NCBI GenBank assembly: GCA_951802425.1
Contig: OX637794.1
Span: 2,914,001 to 2,978,000, forward strand
Origin: Clavaria fumosa
Taxonomy: Eukaryota > Basidiomycota > Agaricomycetes > Agaricales > Clavariaceae
Reading direction: 5' to 3'
DNA: 64,000 nucleotides
The notes below the pieces were generated by a model, which worked only from the letters and a program-made list of their open reading frames with translations, was not told the DNA's origin and did no database searches. The translations under genes were made by a program, and so were the position numbers. Positions 44,131-56,186 of this stretch are shown here, piece by piece. Position 1 is the first letter of the stretch. Every line of letters begins with the position of its first letter.

Positions 44131-45201
44131 GACAGGTTAAATGGGTCGCAGGGTTGAAAAGAGGTATAGATGGGTAGAGATTGGGCAAGACGGAGTTCCG
44201 GTGGTATCTTTGTGAAAACGCGCCACGAAAGGGTGCGTGAAGACCTCGATCGGGAGGAACGAGAGGAGAGCAGCACGGATCACTATATATGAGTAGCTCT
44301 GCAACGTCGACGACGGCGGCGCGGCAGCGCTCGACACCTTTGAGAAAATCGTGCGAATTGAATGGTATCTCGCTGGGGAATGTGTAATGGCAAACGTGAT
44401 GTTGGTTGGGTCCGGCCACGACAAGAAAGAGAGCAAGACTAGCAATAGATGCAGATAACTCGAGAGCAACCAAGGACGTTTGGAGCTGAACGGCAGGTAT
44501 AGCAAGAGAGGTTAACTACGCCAATACGGAGGAGACCCGGTTAGGATGAGACTTGCGGTCACGGTAAGTCACCCAGAGAGGCAACTTATATTTGTCCGTA
44601 ATTGGCTAAAAATTTATCTGTATTTCTGTCACAATTTTAGACAAATATAGAAACGGCAACTACGGCACTTGTACACTTTCGTACAGATCCGTGACTAATT
44701 CCATGCAGTTTTCATTTTATTTTATCTCCTATAAGGCTGGGCCAGTGTCAGTGGATGGACCTGCCTGGGCAGGTACTTGCGCCGCTGCCACTCTGCAGCA
44801 CCGCGGTCAAAAATGGGCTACCTCCTCAAATCGCCTCGTGTTTGGCCGAAATGTGCCCGACAGCTGTTGCCAAAAAATCACTGGCGTCGCAACCATACGC
44901 GTACCATTTCATGTCTGGTGATCGTGCATGTGGCGAATTAGATCAGGACAAAGGGAATGAATGGTAAGTGCGAAGCCTAATCAGACTTCGTTTGTACTCG
45001 CAGGAGGATCGTAGAAACGCTCATCGCCTCATAACCACGAAACAAGTCTGACTCTCTAAATCGACATCTGAGGATCACGAGGGCTGTTAACAGCACAACA
45101 CATCGCAATTGCTGACATGCGCTGACAGGCGAAACAAGATCCGATCCTGACCGATAACACTCATCGATGCTCATCACCCGGAAGGGGAAAGCAATAGGGA
45201 T
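44131..45201. other. Intergenic, about 1.1 kb
   Basis: Contains minus-strand and plus-strand open frames of up to 138 codons but none with recognisable domains or a convincing start context. It probably holds the long 5' leader/promoter of the upstream gene and the LUC7 3' region. Confidence 0.45.
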
Positions 45202-46501
45202 TCAGTATTTTCTCCTTCCCGGTGAACGTGAACGTTCCCTCCCCCGTCGATCGCTACACGAGTAGCACAGGAAGTCAGCGATGATGCCCCGAAGATCACA
45301 CAACTTACTATTCATAGCGGGATGAATATCTATCCCGGTCACGATCACGATCGCGGTGGCTATAGTCGTCACGAAGGCGGTAGTCCCTATCACCACTTGG
45401 GCGAGGCGGCGCGGCGGAAGACGGGCCTGTTGGTCCTGAGGCGCCACCCGGAGGCGGCGGAGGGGCCATCTTGCGCTTTTCACGCTCTTCTCGAAACTTG
45501 GTTAACATATTTCGTAGTTCGTGATAGCCAAGGTGCATCTGCCACATGATCAATGTTAAGTTCAATGACGCCGTTCCCGAGAACACTGACTTTGCCACCG
45601 AAGTGATCAGCCAGGCGCCGATCAGAATCAAGAACAGACAGATATGCGCCACAGACATCACAAACGCGGAGCTTCTGATGACCAGAGGCGCCAGATGTAT
45701 CGGTCAGCTGTTGCAGTTCCCGCTGTAAACGAGTCAATACAAGGGAGGGTAGGCGAAAACCGGTCAATGAACTTGCCTCTTTTTCCGCTTTTTCAGTCTT
45801 GAGAGCTTCAATGGCAGCCATTTCACGCATGGACTCTTCAACTTTTCCATGTTCCCCTAAAGAGAAATGAGTTTAGTAAATGAAGTTGAGATGTCGTCCA
45901 CACCAAAAGCCTCAATTTTCTCCGTTCCTCCTTGAATAGCCAATTCGATTTCGGCAATTTCTCTCATCTGACAAAGCCCGTCTGATTCCATTCCTTGTTC
46001 AAACGGAATGACCGTACCAAGTTCGTTGTTTTCGCATTCTCTTCCGGCGTTTTTTCTAATCGTCGATGCGCGGCCCTAATCCTCCGATCGCACTCGTCCA
46101 CGAAAGCAAAAATATTTGACTCGTATTCCATTTGAAATCGGTTGAATATAGGGTCGTTCGGATTTGCTTCTTTGGCTGAGATGAATTCAGTCTTGAGGCG
46201 CTCGGTGTGCGACTTCGGGCAAGCGCCCAAATCCATTTTCTAGTGCAAAGATGTAAGTTTTTATCCCACTTAGCTGCGTGTGCTCAGCAACTCACGGTAT
46301 TAGTGAAAAGGGCATGTGGGCACGTCCCACATAAAAAGTTTCGGCACACTTTGTCGTCGGACCAAACCAAGTTTGCGTTCGCAAATCCCATGGCCTCCGG
46401 GCCCATCATTTGCTGACGAAAACATGTCAGAAGGCCTCCTGAGATATATACAATACTCGTACCTCCAAAAGCTTTCGTTGCATCTCCGCGAGTCGCCCCA
46501 T
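45202..46501 (-). CDS. LUC7: LUC7-like U1 snRNP component
   Basis: Splicing factor of the U1 snRNP that helps select 5' splice sites. The start at 46501 gives MGRLAEMQRKLLE, an intron, then QMMGPEAMGFAN and SDDKVCRNFLCGTCPHALF, the first CCCH finger (C...C...C, closing in DLGACPKSH after another intron, about 46390-46205). A helical linker (LKTEFISAKEANPNDPIFNRFQMEYESNIFAFVDECDRRI) leads to the second finger, LRVCDVCGAYLSVLDSDRRLADHFGGKMHLGY (about 45675-45540), C2H2 type. The C-terminus is Arg/Asp/Ser-rich (RDRDRDRDRYSSRYE and RSRSPGRRK), like other LUC7 proteins. Introns are short; a long intron-like segment splits DHFGGK from MHLGYHE. Confidence 0.93.
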
Positions 46502-47946
46502 GTTGCTCGCTCTTGCTCGTTCTTAGGTTGTAGAGTACAACGGTGAGTGTGAGACGAGCAAGGCCCACCAAACACGCGTGACGGTTATGGGCTGCAATGT
46601 CACCACAAACCCCGCAGGCAAGCAACCTCTGCCAGCTACCGCGCTTCACGCGCTTCAGCGAGGTCCCCCTCAACCCGTTCACGCCGCACTGGCCGCGGAG
46701 CACTACGTTCGTGTTCTGGCATTTTTTTCTCTATGTGCGTTGGGTGATTTCTTTGCTTTGGCGGCACCAGCTCGTGGCAGGGCTGAATAGCACCAACAGC
46801 AGCAGCCAGGGCACGGCGGCAGTCCGAGCCCGTCGTCATGATGGTGATGGCGCAGAAGGGCTTGAAGGAGGTGCGCGTCGTCGTTGTCGTCCTTCCTTAT
46901 GCGATATTAATTTCGCTTTTTGGGTGACAGCTACCGACGACGAGGGGCTCGTCATCGCATGCTTCAGTCAGTGGTCCGACTCAGATAACGCCCGCAGGCT
47001 TCGCAATGCTCCAGTCGCCGTATAGCGCACATTAGACCATTGTCGGTCCCTTGGGTAAGTTCGCCTCTGAATTCACCCGCCAAATCGCACTCTCGTGGCT
47101 TCTGTCCCCGTCCTCCGCTATTGTGTTAAATTTGATTTCCGTTCCAGTATAAAAGTCACTCGTCCGTCTTGTGACTTTTTGCCCCTCGCTCTCTACCTTC
47201 AAGATAACACACAATGTCTTCCGAAACAGTCATTGTCGACGATATGGACCCTCACGTCATACACACTGGCCACTGGGTCGAGGGACGTCTCAGGAACAAT
47301 GTTCAACACGACCACGCCCGATAAGCGCTCACTCACATCTCACTCGCCGGCAATGTTGAAGCGAGGCAGGCGACTTCTTGACCTCCTTGACCGGTTTACT
47401 GACGGCGGTGGTTGGCATGATCGATGACACCTCTAGTGGCGTGACGTCTACATATGCCCTTGACAAGGCACTCCTGAGCAAGTCGTGACCGAAGCGGGGC
47501 AATCTGACGCGTACAGACAGCTCTTGCGAGTCCTGCCTTTACTTCCTTGCCTCGCTCGCAGTGGTCGCTCAGTACCTTCTGGCAGCTGAAGGTCTGGACA
47601 CCTCGTGAGAAATGAGTTTTCTTAGGAAAGTTTTCTCATCTTGAATGTCTTCGCACCCGTCTATGCGTGCTCTGCTGCACCTGGCCTGCGAAGGCAAGAC
47701 CACTGTGTGGCATCACCACCACCTTGACTCTCACCGCTCGTCTGCTGCACAGGCCTGCACGCCGGGACCAGTGTACAGTAAATACGGTTTTCTGTGATTT
47801 TGTACAGCGAGGCAATGACAATACTTGTCTTTCCTGTCAAGTCGTCCCTTTGCATCCCAATCAGTCAGCCTTACAACTTCAATATCGAACAATGGCTTCC
47901 GTCCCTACAAATGCCTAGATTGGATGCGTGCTTGTCTGTTTCAGGC
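46502..47946. other. 1.4-kb intergenic region, mostly empty
   Basis: Apart from the fragment at 47214-47495 no gene is supported. Several open frames of 60-142 codons on both strands have no homology that I recognise. Confidence 0.4.
47214..47495 (+). pseudogene. Fragment resembling agaricomycete 'DDxDP-x-I-x-Y/H-x-G-x-W' surface-type proteins
   Basis: An ATG at 47214 follows a pyrimidine-rich, AACACACA leader typical of real starts, and opens MSSETVIVDDMDPHVIHTGHW. That opening resembles a common agaricomycete family of single-pass membrane proteins whose N-terminal domain starts with a VDD-DP-I-Y-G-W motif. The frame is soon lost (stop after about 40 codons), although frame-shifted pieces such as SGTMFNTTTP follow. 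I read it as a relic. Weak call. Confidence 0.3.
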
Positions 47947-49025
47947 TCAAGGTTCCCTCAGACGTTCCACAACTTCAGTCCTCTTGGCCTCGAGCGCTTC
48001 GAGCTTCTCCTCCTTTGTTGCGTCATAACTGATCGCCGTTTGGTTGAATCTGAAACAGATGGCACGTTGCAGCCGGGACGCCATACATATAGAAAGAGCG
48101 TGTGCGGATCAGTAAAAGTGCGCGATGTGTGGATGACCAAGAAATCTTACGGATTTTCTGGTGATTTCTGGAAGCGCTTGAAGAGTAATTCCTGTCCGAA
48201 TTACAAGTCATTCATCTTTTAAGTATGCAACTCGGGAGAAGGCGCGCTTGCCTTGTATTGTTGTAAGCGCAGACCGGGGCGCTTTGAGATCCAACAGATA
48301 GTGAGTGATCGAGAAGTGGATGCATACAATAATAGCGAGTACCCACTTCAATCTTGAGTTGCGGTAATTCGCGCTCAACATAAGCATTGAAGATTGCCTG
48401 GCAGGCACGTTGCTCAATGGGGGCGATGGGAGGTCAGAGCAAAAGAGGGAAATACCTTGATTCGACGCTACGATTTCACGTGAGATATCGTCATGGAGTC
48501 ATATAATGCAAGTTAGAAATACGTGCCTCCGGATGTTTCTCGAGTGCGGCAGCCTGTTGTCCTAAACTGGCATTGTCCATCTTTGCTGTGAGGGCGTTGA
48601 GCAAATCCAACGCGTCATCGATGCCGGTCGCGGCAAAGCTCTCGACTTCCTCGACACCCTCTGTCTCCTGCTTTTCTGATGGAGATGCAGGACGGTTAGA
48701 ACTTTTCTTAGAAGGGGTCTTCTTGGGCTTCGCGAGTTCGGCCTCCTCCTGCTGCAAGAGAGCCGCGGCTGCGGCCTTCTTCTCGAGCGCCTGCCTGCGC
48801 TTCTTTTCCTTCTCTTGCTGCGCAGACACACCTCTGGCGCCAACTTCCCATTGCTCTTCCTCCTTCCGCGCCTGACGATGGCAAGGTCAACTCTCGGATT
48901 GAAGCGGAGAACGCAAAATATAAAACCTTATCTGCATTTTCTTTTGCTAATTTAGCCGCTTCATTTTGAGCTTTCTTCGCTCGGCCAATCTCGCTCTTGG
49001 ATGATGAGCCTTTTGGAGGACCCAT
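47947..49025 (-). CDS. CCDC124/Lso2 homologue (ribosome-associated coiled-coil protein)
   Basis: Small basic protein of the CCDC124/Lso2 type, which binds 80S ribosomes around dormancy and recovery. The start at 49025 gives MGPPKGSSSKSEIGRAKKAQNEAAKLAKENADK; an intron leads to KEKKRRQALEKKAAAAALLQQEEAEL, a long charged helix (48840-48720), then a Lys/Ser/Pro linker, ATGIDDALDLLNALTAKMDNA (about 48650-48590) and EKHPE. Further short exons encode AIFNAYVERELPQLKIE (about 48395-48350), GLRLQQYK, ELLFKRFQKSPENP (about 48190-48150) and FNQTAISYDATKEEKLEALEAKRTEVVERLRE to the TGA at 47949-47947. These C-terminal blocks match the family's YK-LLFKKFQKSPENPFNQ region well. Divergent from the BCS1-like gene by 130 bp. 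Confidence 0.85.
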
Positions 49026-49155
49026 GGCGCTATGATAATCGACTTCGCGAGAAAGGTCAGGGACAGTGACTCGATGATGTCGTTGAAGCAAGTGGCTGTG
49101 TAACTAGATCCCGTGACTTCAAGCTTCACCATCGCGAGTTGCGATACATAGCGCT

Positions 49156-50830
49156 ATGAACACGATGAGTGTAGGCACGGGCGTACTCCAATCCCCAGCT
49201 CACTCGCCGTCGATGCCTCTGGCAGGGGAACAGTTTTCAGGGGCAACCCAGAACGCAGGAATATTGGAGTCATCTCTTCAGGCCATCATGGGTAACAAGT
49301 ATGTTCATCACGATCTGCTTTTCTTCATTCTTGCCCAACTACCAACTAGCCCGTACTTTCAGGCTGGGTTCGGTCTAATGGTGAACGCGTTTGCGTTGTT
49401 CTGCATATCATAACTAATGATCACTTTAGGGCGTAGGCGTCGTCCTGGGCGGTCTTGGGAAGGGTCTTAAACTAGGAGCCTTCGCTCTCAGGCGCCGTCT
49501 GCTCGTGACCTTGGAGCTGCACAATAGAGATCGCGCCTTTGACTGGTTTCTCTTATGGATGGCTCATAATTCGCGGAACCTCGCACCAAATCGAACACAG
49601 CGGTGGCTCCGAAGTCACCAATTGAGCCTCGTGACCGCCCCACGGAATGAGAGCGGCGGCACTCCAAAGGTTACTTTCGATCTTGTCGCCGGACTAGGTA
49701 CCCATTGGTTTAAGTACAGGGGAGCGTGGATGCAGGTTCGTTCTCACATTTAAAGTTCTGTGTTCGTCATTCAGTCGAACGTGACAGAAAATCACAGATG
49801 ACGCGAGAGAGAGAGACGCGCTCTACTTTAGCAAGCATGCCTTGGGAAACTGTTGTCCTCACAACGCTCTCTAGGGATCGAAAGCTCTTTGTGAATCTGA
49901 TGTGCGAGGCACGAGACTTGGCTATGCAAGACCAAGAGGGAAAACTTGTGATTTACACAGCGTGGGGCACCGAATGGAGATATTTCGGGAAACCCAGAGT
50001 CAAGCGACTGCTGCAAAGCGTCATCCTGGATGAAGATGTGGCAGAAAGGATACAGGAAGATATGTCCAAGTTCCTGAAGAGACGCAAGTGGTATACAGAT
50101 CGAGGTGATTCATCTATTCCAACTTATTTCTCATTTACTACTAATCTAGCAATAGGAATCCCCTATCGCCGAGGGTACTTGCTCCATGGTCCACCAGGTT
50201 CCGGGAAGACGTCGTTTATACAAGCCTTAGCTGGGTCTCTTGGATATGATATCTGCCTACTGAACATGTCCCAGAGGGGACTGGCAGATGACAAACTCAA
50301 TACTCTGTTTTCTAATATCCCAGATCAGACAATCATCCTTATCGAGGATATTGATGCTGCTTTCAATAAACGGGTTCAAACTACTGCAGATGGGCAAGTC
50401 TACCCAACCTCTCAAGTTGAGTTGGAAGTAGGCTCAGACCAACAACAGGTATCAATCCGGGGTGACTTTCTCCGGATTTTTAAATGCTCTCGATGGCGTT
50501 GCATCAAGCGAAGGGCGCATCGTCTTTATGACGACTAACCACGTCGACCAGCTCGATCCGGCCCTCATCCGTCCCGGGCGCGTTGACGTGTCCGAACTAA
50601 TAGATGATGCGAGTCCTGCTCAAGCAAAAAAGCTATTCACCCGCTTTTATGGTGTCGATACCTCTATGGATGACCTGGAAATGTTGGGCAAGACTCTAGA
50701 AAATATCGTGCTCGAGGAAGTAAAATTAGGAAAGCGAGTGAGCATGGCGGCATTACAGGGCTTGTTCATTCAGAGCGGGGCGCAAGAAGCCTTGGAGAAA
50801 TGTAGGGGTCTTTTCGTACAGCGGACATAA
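49156..50830 (+). CDS. BCS1: BCS1-like AAA ATPase
   Basis: Mitochondrial-type AAA ATPase of the Bcs1 family, which in its best-known member moves the Rieske protein across the inner membrane during complex III assembly. Start 49156; N-terminus to 49300, then a hydrophobic segment across an intron ([24 protein letters not shown], about 49360-49470). BCS1 N-domain: [39 protein letters not shown], then [34 protein letters not shown] module: [18 protein letters not shown] (Walker A, about 50170-50220), [13 protein letters not shown] (Walker B, about 50328-50368), [22 protein letters not shown] (sensor 1, about 50470-50545) and [11 protein letters not shown] (arginine fingers). Agaricomycetes carry several BCS1 paralogues, so this may not be the housekeeping copy. 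Confidence 0.92.
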
Positions 50831-50881
50831 CCACAGTCGTGATCAATAAGATCAAAGACTTCACTTGGACTAACAACACCG

Positions 50882-52018
50882 TTAGAATACAACCCTGCGC
50901 CGGCGACCAGTGTATTTCGAGTCCTGTGGAACGTCGTCTTTTCCGCGCTGACGGTACAGCTGCAAGAATCGAGAGTTCAGCAAACGCACAACGGTGGATT
51001 TTGTAGACTTGCCTCTTTCTTTTTCAGAATCCAATCCCTGTCCTTGACGTTCTTCCGTTTCCCACTCTTTTCTTTCCTCTTTGCCCTCTCTCGCCTGCGC
51101 TCAAACTTGATTCTATTTTCCTCCGCCTCGCCTCCGTCCCCTTCCAGCCCCATCGGGACTTGCTGCCGCCCCCCACCCTCTCCAACAAACAAGCACAGGA
51201 AAATCTTTTTCGCTTTTTTTGAGTTTGGATAATCTACAATGATTCCGCCTCCAAAACCCGCTCTCTGTGCTATTGCGGTGATAAGTTGTATTTGGTCATC
51301 TGAGGACGGATAGAACTGGAAGACTGCGCGAGAAGGATTGCGCAGCGCCGAATAGAGGGTAGTGAAAAAGCGGTTGAGGCGTCGTGGTGGGGAAGAAGTC
51401 GGGTGACTGGTATCCGCGTTGAGGAGCCATTGTAGGACAGATATACTACAGCGGGAATTTGAGGGTAACTGACATACGAAATGAGGCTAAAAAATATGTA
51501 GAACGTACCTTATTGCACCATCAAAACTGCCAGGTCGAAAGCCGAAACCTTGCCCTATGTCCTGCAGGAAGAGATCTCCCTCAACTTCACGCCCCAGTGC
51601 AACCTCTATTCAGAGAAATGCTGTGAGACATACTGGCTCGTTGTATGACACGACGACGACCCACCGAGCATACTTGGCGCGATATCAACACCCGCCCAGA
51701 CATAACCTTCCTGCTGTAGTATTTCGCCAGACAAGCCAGATCCACAACCGATGTCCAAGAGGAACGCGGGCTCCCCTGGAGGTAAGTTGAGTAACTCCAA
51801 AGCTCTGTATGTCATTTCTGACTGGATCCGTTGGTTTCGAGTGCTAGAACATCATAAGTCCATAGCAGGAGGAAGCAGAACACGTAAATTTACTTTGTTG
51901 TATATTTCTTCGCCTCAGCATCGCCATAGTACTGTTGCATCAATTCAAGAATCGCTCTATCACAGTACCATGAATAACGAACGATTTCTGGAGGAGCTTG
52001 CAGCTCAGGTCGCGACAT
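50882..52018 (-). CDS. BUD23: 18S rRNA (guanine-N7) methyltransferase BUD23
   Basis: SAM-dependent methyltransferase modifying 18S rRNA during 40S maturation. The start at 52018 gives [12 protein letters not shown], an intron, [13 protein letters not shown], another intron, then [33 protein letters not shown] (motif I DIGCGSG, about 51815-51720), [15 protein letters not shown], an intron, [26 protein letters not shown] (about 51600-51515), SVLQWLLN (about 51440) and [43 protein letters not shown] (about 51270-51190). The C-terminal part is basic ([16 protein letters not shown], then W-I-KKK...GRRRRVVF), the nuclear-localising tail typical of the family. Stop at 50882. It converges on BCS1, leaving 51 bp. 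Confidence 0.93.
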
Positions 52019-52447
52019 CTGCGGTTTTGTGAACACCAGGGGGTCACGGGAAAACTTTCTTATGAGCGTGAAAGGTTGGGAGCGTAAAAGGCAAGTCTGA
52101 TTGTCTGCCAAACCACCCACCAGCTTCAGCACTACAGCACTTTCGTGAATCATTCAACTTCAACGAAATCCCTAATGTTGCCAGTCTCACCAACCTGGCA
52201 GATATTTCTAAGCCCATTCCAATTCCGTAATAAGAGTTACACTATTTGCTCTATTTGCTAGGTAATTGACAAGTGATTCTAGTTACATGTAAACTTGATT
52301 GAGGAGACTACAGTACTTGGATGATAGTCTGTGTCATAAGTGTCCTTTGACGTAGGGTATGATAGAGTATGGGCCGTAGGGGGAGGACAAATACGAATGC
52401 GCGTAGTGGCTGGTGAGCTTTGCCTGACCTCGTGACCTCGCTCACCA

Positions 52448-53266
52448 ATGGCCTCGACGACGAGCAAACAGTACAAGTCTATCGGAGAAGATTTATGGAA
52501 AAGCCGCACAGATAAAGTTGTATGTTTCTCTATTCCCTTAGCGTGCTTCGTTATTAAGACAGCCAGCTTCTGACCATTCAGAACAGAATGCGGAGCTTTT
52601 TGCTCTTACTTATGGTGCACTCGTGGTTCAGCTGATACAAGATTACGAGGACTACGAGGAAGTCAATAAGCAGCTGGACAAAATGGGCTACAACATCGGT
52701 ACGAGGCTGATTGAGGACTTCATGGCGAAGAGCCCCATCGGAAGGTGTACCGATTTTAGAGATGTTGGAGAAGTTATTGCCAAGGTAGACAAGTCTGTCG
52801 GACGTTCACCGTTGGCATTGGCAAAATGCATGATCTGTACACAGGTTGGCTTCAAGTCATTCCTTAATGTAACCCCGACCGTCACGCACTCGACACCGCT
52901 TCCGCTTCCCACTCCCAATCGCCAAAGTACTGCACCGCAAGCTCTCAACAATGCCAGCGCAGCCGGAGCATATTTCACGCTTACGCTTGAGGAGAACCCT
53001 TTGGCTGAATTTGCAGAGCTTCCTGAAGAGGCTATTGAAGGAGGGTTACTATTTAGTAACGTTTTATGTGGAGTGATCAGAGGCGCGCTCGAAATGGTAC
53101 GCGTCAACACGTTGTACACGGCAATCTTGGATCTCATCTTGACCAGGTCCAGATGCAAGTCCAGGCGGATTTCATATCTGACACGCTACGAGGCGACGAA
53201 GCCACAGAGATACGCGTAAAATTGGTGAAGTTTACCGACGAAGAAGTCCCTTTGGGAGACGACTGA
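52448..53266 (+). CDS. BET3: TRAPP complex subunit Bet3 (TRAPPC3)
   Basis: Core subunit of the TRAPP tethering complexes for ER-Golgi transport. The start at 52448 gives [24 protein letters not shown]; after an intron comes [22 protein letters not shown] (about 52590-52655), [38 protein letters not shown] (the family's acylated-Cys region is GRCTDF), an intron, [13 protein letters not shown], then a Pro/Ser/Thr-rich insertion of about 30 residues (52890-52970) not usual for Bet3, followed by [36 protein letters not shown] and [26 protein letters not shown] to the TGA at 53264-53266. The insertion may be a retained short intron or a lineage loop. Confidence 0.93.
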
Positions 53267-53347
53267 TCCTCCACCACAACCATGTATCACTCATAGTTTC
53301 GCAAGTAGACAGCAATACACTTTTCATTAACAGGCTGACCACCTCTA

Positions 53348-53926
53348 TCAAAGCCTCCTTTCAACCCTGTTCAGTGCTTTTGCAGTTTGTGCATTGGTTT
53401 GGGTGTTCTGGCCTCGGACTGGTAGACCCATCGCGTGCCTCCGACCAACGTAGCTCCCGATCATGCGCTGGTGGGCGATGTTCTCACGAATTTCTCTCTT
53501 CAGCTCAGACTCGATCTTCAAGCTGGAGAGTGGGTCTACATTCCACTTGTTGAGTTTTCTGCCTGCAGTCGTGTCTTTCGGGTCAGGTATTCGAGGTTGT
53601 TGCAGCTGAGAAACTGGGGTGCCGGGCGGAGGCGGCACGAAGGACGAGGAGGCGAGAAGAAGCCGGGGTAACGGCGGCGACGTGGAGGGCGACTGGAGGA
53701 ACGAGGCGAGGGCCGTTATCTGGGCTGGTGTGAGGTGCCGGATGCGACTTCGGTCGTGAATCGAAAGGCGAGCACACAAGCGGTGTGCCAGCTTTGGGCC
53801 AATGCCGAATATCCTGGTGAATGCAAACTGAGAACTGCATTCAGCAGCAGCCTAATCTTAGTGCATGCATTCACGCACCCTGGCGGGGTAGCTATCGGGT
53901 AGATTGATCCCCAGGACGTGGACCAT
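53348..53926 (-). CDS. Mitochondrial small-subunit ribosomal protein uS13m (S13)
   Basis: Start 53926 (MVHVLGINLPDSYPAR), one intron, FAFTRIFGIGPKLAHRLCARLSIHDRSRIRHLTPAQITALASFL (about 53830-53690), a Pro-rich insertion, then LKREIRENIAHQRMIGSYVGRRHAMGLPVRGQNTQTNAQTAKALNR (53500-53370), the strongly conserved S13 C-terminal motif. The sequence fits the mitochondrial form (Sws2 in yeast) rather than cytosolic uS13. Only 59 bp separate its start from the divergent FAM50-like gene. Confidence 0.92.
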
Positions 53927-53985
53927 GGCACTGTCGGGCGAAAGAAGGGTATTATGTAATTTCTCGACGTTGTCCCAGAACTGGA
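53927..53985. promoter_or_regulatory. 59-bp divergent promoter gap, uS13m and FAM50-like
   Basis: The two start codons face away from each other across 59 bp, so the promoters must overlap or lie in each other's leader. No TATA box seen. Confidence 0.5.
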
Positions 53986-55162
53986 ATGGCCACCAGCAAA
54001 GCTGAAGGTCTGCGGCAAGATGCTCTCGTCAAACAGCGCCTTCAAATGCGCAATGAATTCGAGCGTCAAAAACAATCTCTCATCAACGAGACCGAGAAAG
54101 CCCGGCCGTCTGCCCACCGCTTCGTCGGCACGAACGACTACGTTGAGGATTCACTCAAGGAACAGACCATTGGACTCCGAAAGCTAACCGAATTCCAAGA
54201 CGCAAAAAGACAAATTGAGGAGGCGAAGGCTCGGGAAGCTGCTAAGACTAATGAATTAAAAGCCATCGAGTCCAAGAAGGCGAATAAAAGAAAGATGGTA
54301 GCGAAAGCCACATTGTCTTTCGCTCTGGATGAAGAGGAAGATCCATCATCGTCGAATGTTGCCTCTGCGGAGGACAACGACGAGCAGCCCACGAAACGTG
54401 GGAGGTTCCGCAAAAATCCAGACGTGGATACGTCTTTCCTGCCCGACCGAGAGCGCGAAGAAGAGGAGCGCAGGGAGAGGGAGAGATTGCGCCAGGAATG
54501 GCTGCGTAAGCAGGAGGAGATCAAACAGGAGGATATTGAAGTCACATATTCTTATTGGGATGGAAGTGGGCATCGGAAGAGCGTAATGGTCGGTTCACAA
54601 TTTCGCAAAGGCAGACGGGAACTAATAATGACCTTTCCAGTGTAAGAAAGGCGATTCAATCAGTTCTTTCCTAGAGAAATGCCGCCAGCAGTTTCCTGCA
54701 TTGCGCGGGGTGTCCGTTGACAATCTTATGTATGTCAAGGTACGACTTACTCACTTTCAGGCCGCCGTTAAACGTGACGACCCGTCAATTTATAGGAGGA
54801 CCTCATAATACCACATGTACTGTGATTTATGAATGCTTCATTTGAGATACTGCTGACATATTATCGCAGCACTATACCTTTTATGATTTCATCGTCAACA
54901 AGGCTCGCGGCAAGTCTGGGCCGCTCTTTAACTTTGACGTTCATGACGACGTGCGTCTTCTCATTGACGCGACCAAGGAGAAAGACGAGTCTCATGCGGG
55001 TAAAGTCGTCGAACGAAGTTATTATCAACGGAACAAGCATATATTTCCGGCTTCTCGGTGGGAGGTGAGTCTAGCCGCCAAAACGGCAACTTTCGGATGA
55101 TAATCCATTCTCTGTAGGTGTTCGACCCCGCGAAGAATTACGGGAAATATACGATTGCTTGA
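53986..55162 (+). CDS. FAM50/XAP5 family nuclear protein
   Basis: Nuclear protein of the FAM50A/XAP5 family, linked to spliceosome C complexes in animals and to light/clock responses in plants. Start 53986 ([18 protein letters not shown]). Basic coiled-coil N-terminus ([17 protein letters not shown]), [40 protein letters not shown], a basic patch, [57 protein letters not shown] (about 54415-54590). Past an intron: [66 protein letters not shown] (two more introns), [29 protein letters not shown] and [12 protein letters not shown]. These are the XAP5 domain. Length near 340 residues, as usual. Confidence 0.94.
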
Positions 55163-55268
55163 CCGTGTCCATACCTTGTACATTATTATAATTGTACTAG
55201 AGAGCTCACGTGACCCATCGATCACTTCCCAGAACTTGAGCGGTCTGGTCTGTGGCACATAGCTGACC

Positions 55269-56186
55269 ATGGCAGGAACTGGGCCCCGCGAAAATATCTT
55301 TGCAACGCGCATGGCGCTCACGAACACAAAGTTACGTCTTAAGGGTGCCCAGACCGGACATTCTCTGCTTGCGAAGAAGCGAGACGCGCTTACGACTCGG
55401 TTCCGAATTATCCTGAAGAAGGTCGACGAGGTGCTGGCGTCCTCTTGGTTCTTCGTCTTTGGGGTCTCTGACGTTGAATCAGGCCAAGAGAAAGATGGGC
55501 CGCGTCATGCAATTGGCGTCTTTCTCCATGGCCGAAGTCACTTATGCGACCGGGGACATCTCGTATCTGGTACAAGAGCAAGCCAAATTGGCTAGTTTCA
55601 GAGTCAGGGCGAAGCAGGAGAACGTATCTGGCGTCATTTTACCCGTCTTTGAGGTCGATCGTGTGTCCGGCTCAGGTGTGTGGTCGTCGTAGCCATGAAA
55701 CTTGAACTCATCCGATCTCCGTCCGCCAGATTTCAATCTGACCGGTCTAGGCCGTGGCGGGCAACAAGTCTTGAAAGCCAAAGAGGTTTACGCGAAGGCG
55801 ATTGAAACCCTAGTTGAACTCGCGTCACTGCAAACTGCTTTCATGATATTAGACGATGTGATACGAGCTACGAACCGTCGCGTCAACGCTATCGAACACG
55901 TCATCATTCCGCGTTTAGATAATACCATCAAGTACATCATCAGTGAACTCGACGAGATGGACCGAGAAGAATTTTTTAGGTGAGCGTTGGGTTATCCCGC
56001 CACGGCCTACTTATCCAAACCGTTCATAGACTGAAGAAGGTACAAGGTAAGAAGAAACGCGATCGTGCAGCGGCAGAGAAGGACGAAGCAGCGGTCGCGA
56101 TTGAAGTAGAGCAACTTTCGGTGACGGACGTGCACGAGCCGTCAAATAATATGATCAGTAGTAAGGATGAGGACGTTATCTTCTGA
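55269..56186 (+). CDS. VMA8: V-type proton ATPase subunit D (Vma8)
   Basis: Central-stalk subunit linking the V1 catalytic head to the V0 rotor. Start 55269 ([46 protein letters not shown], the family opening). Introns follow at about 55434 and 55670; next [39 protein letters not shown], an intron, [38 protein letters not shown] (about 55735-55840), [45 protein letters not shown] with the last intron within EFFR. The tail after [13 protein letters not shown] is longer than in yeast. All the helices expected of the long two-helix bundle are present. Confidence 0.96.

Noticed and set aside
44057..44473. 138-codon minus-strand frame overlapping the start of the unknown gene
   Set aside because: It is in a different frame from the conserved protein, has no motif and probably lies in the 5' leader.
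46597..47025. 142-codon plus-strand frame with a hydrophobic stretch
   Set aside because: Composition is irregular and no family or splice structure is apparent; it lies in an otherwise empty divergent region.
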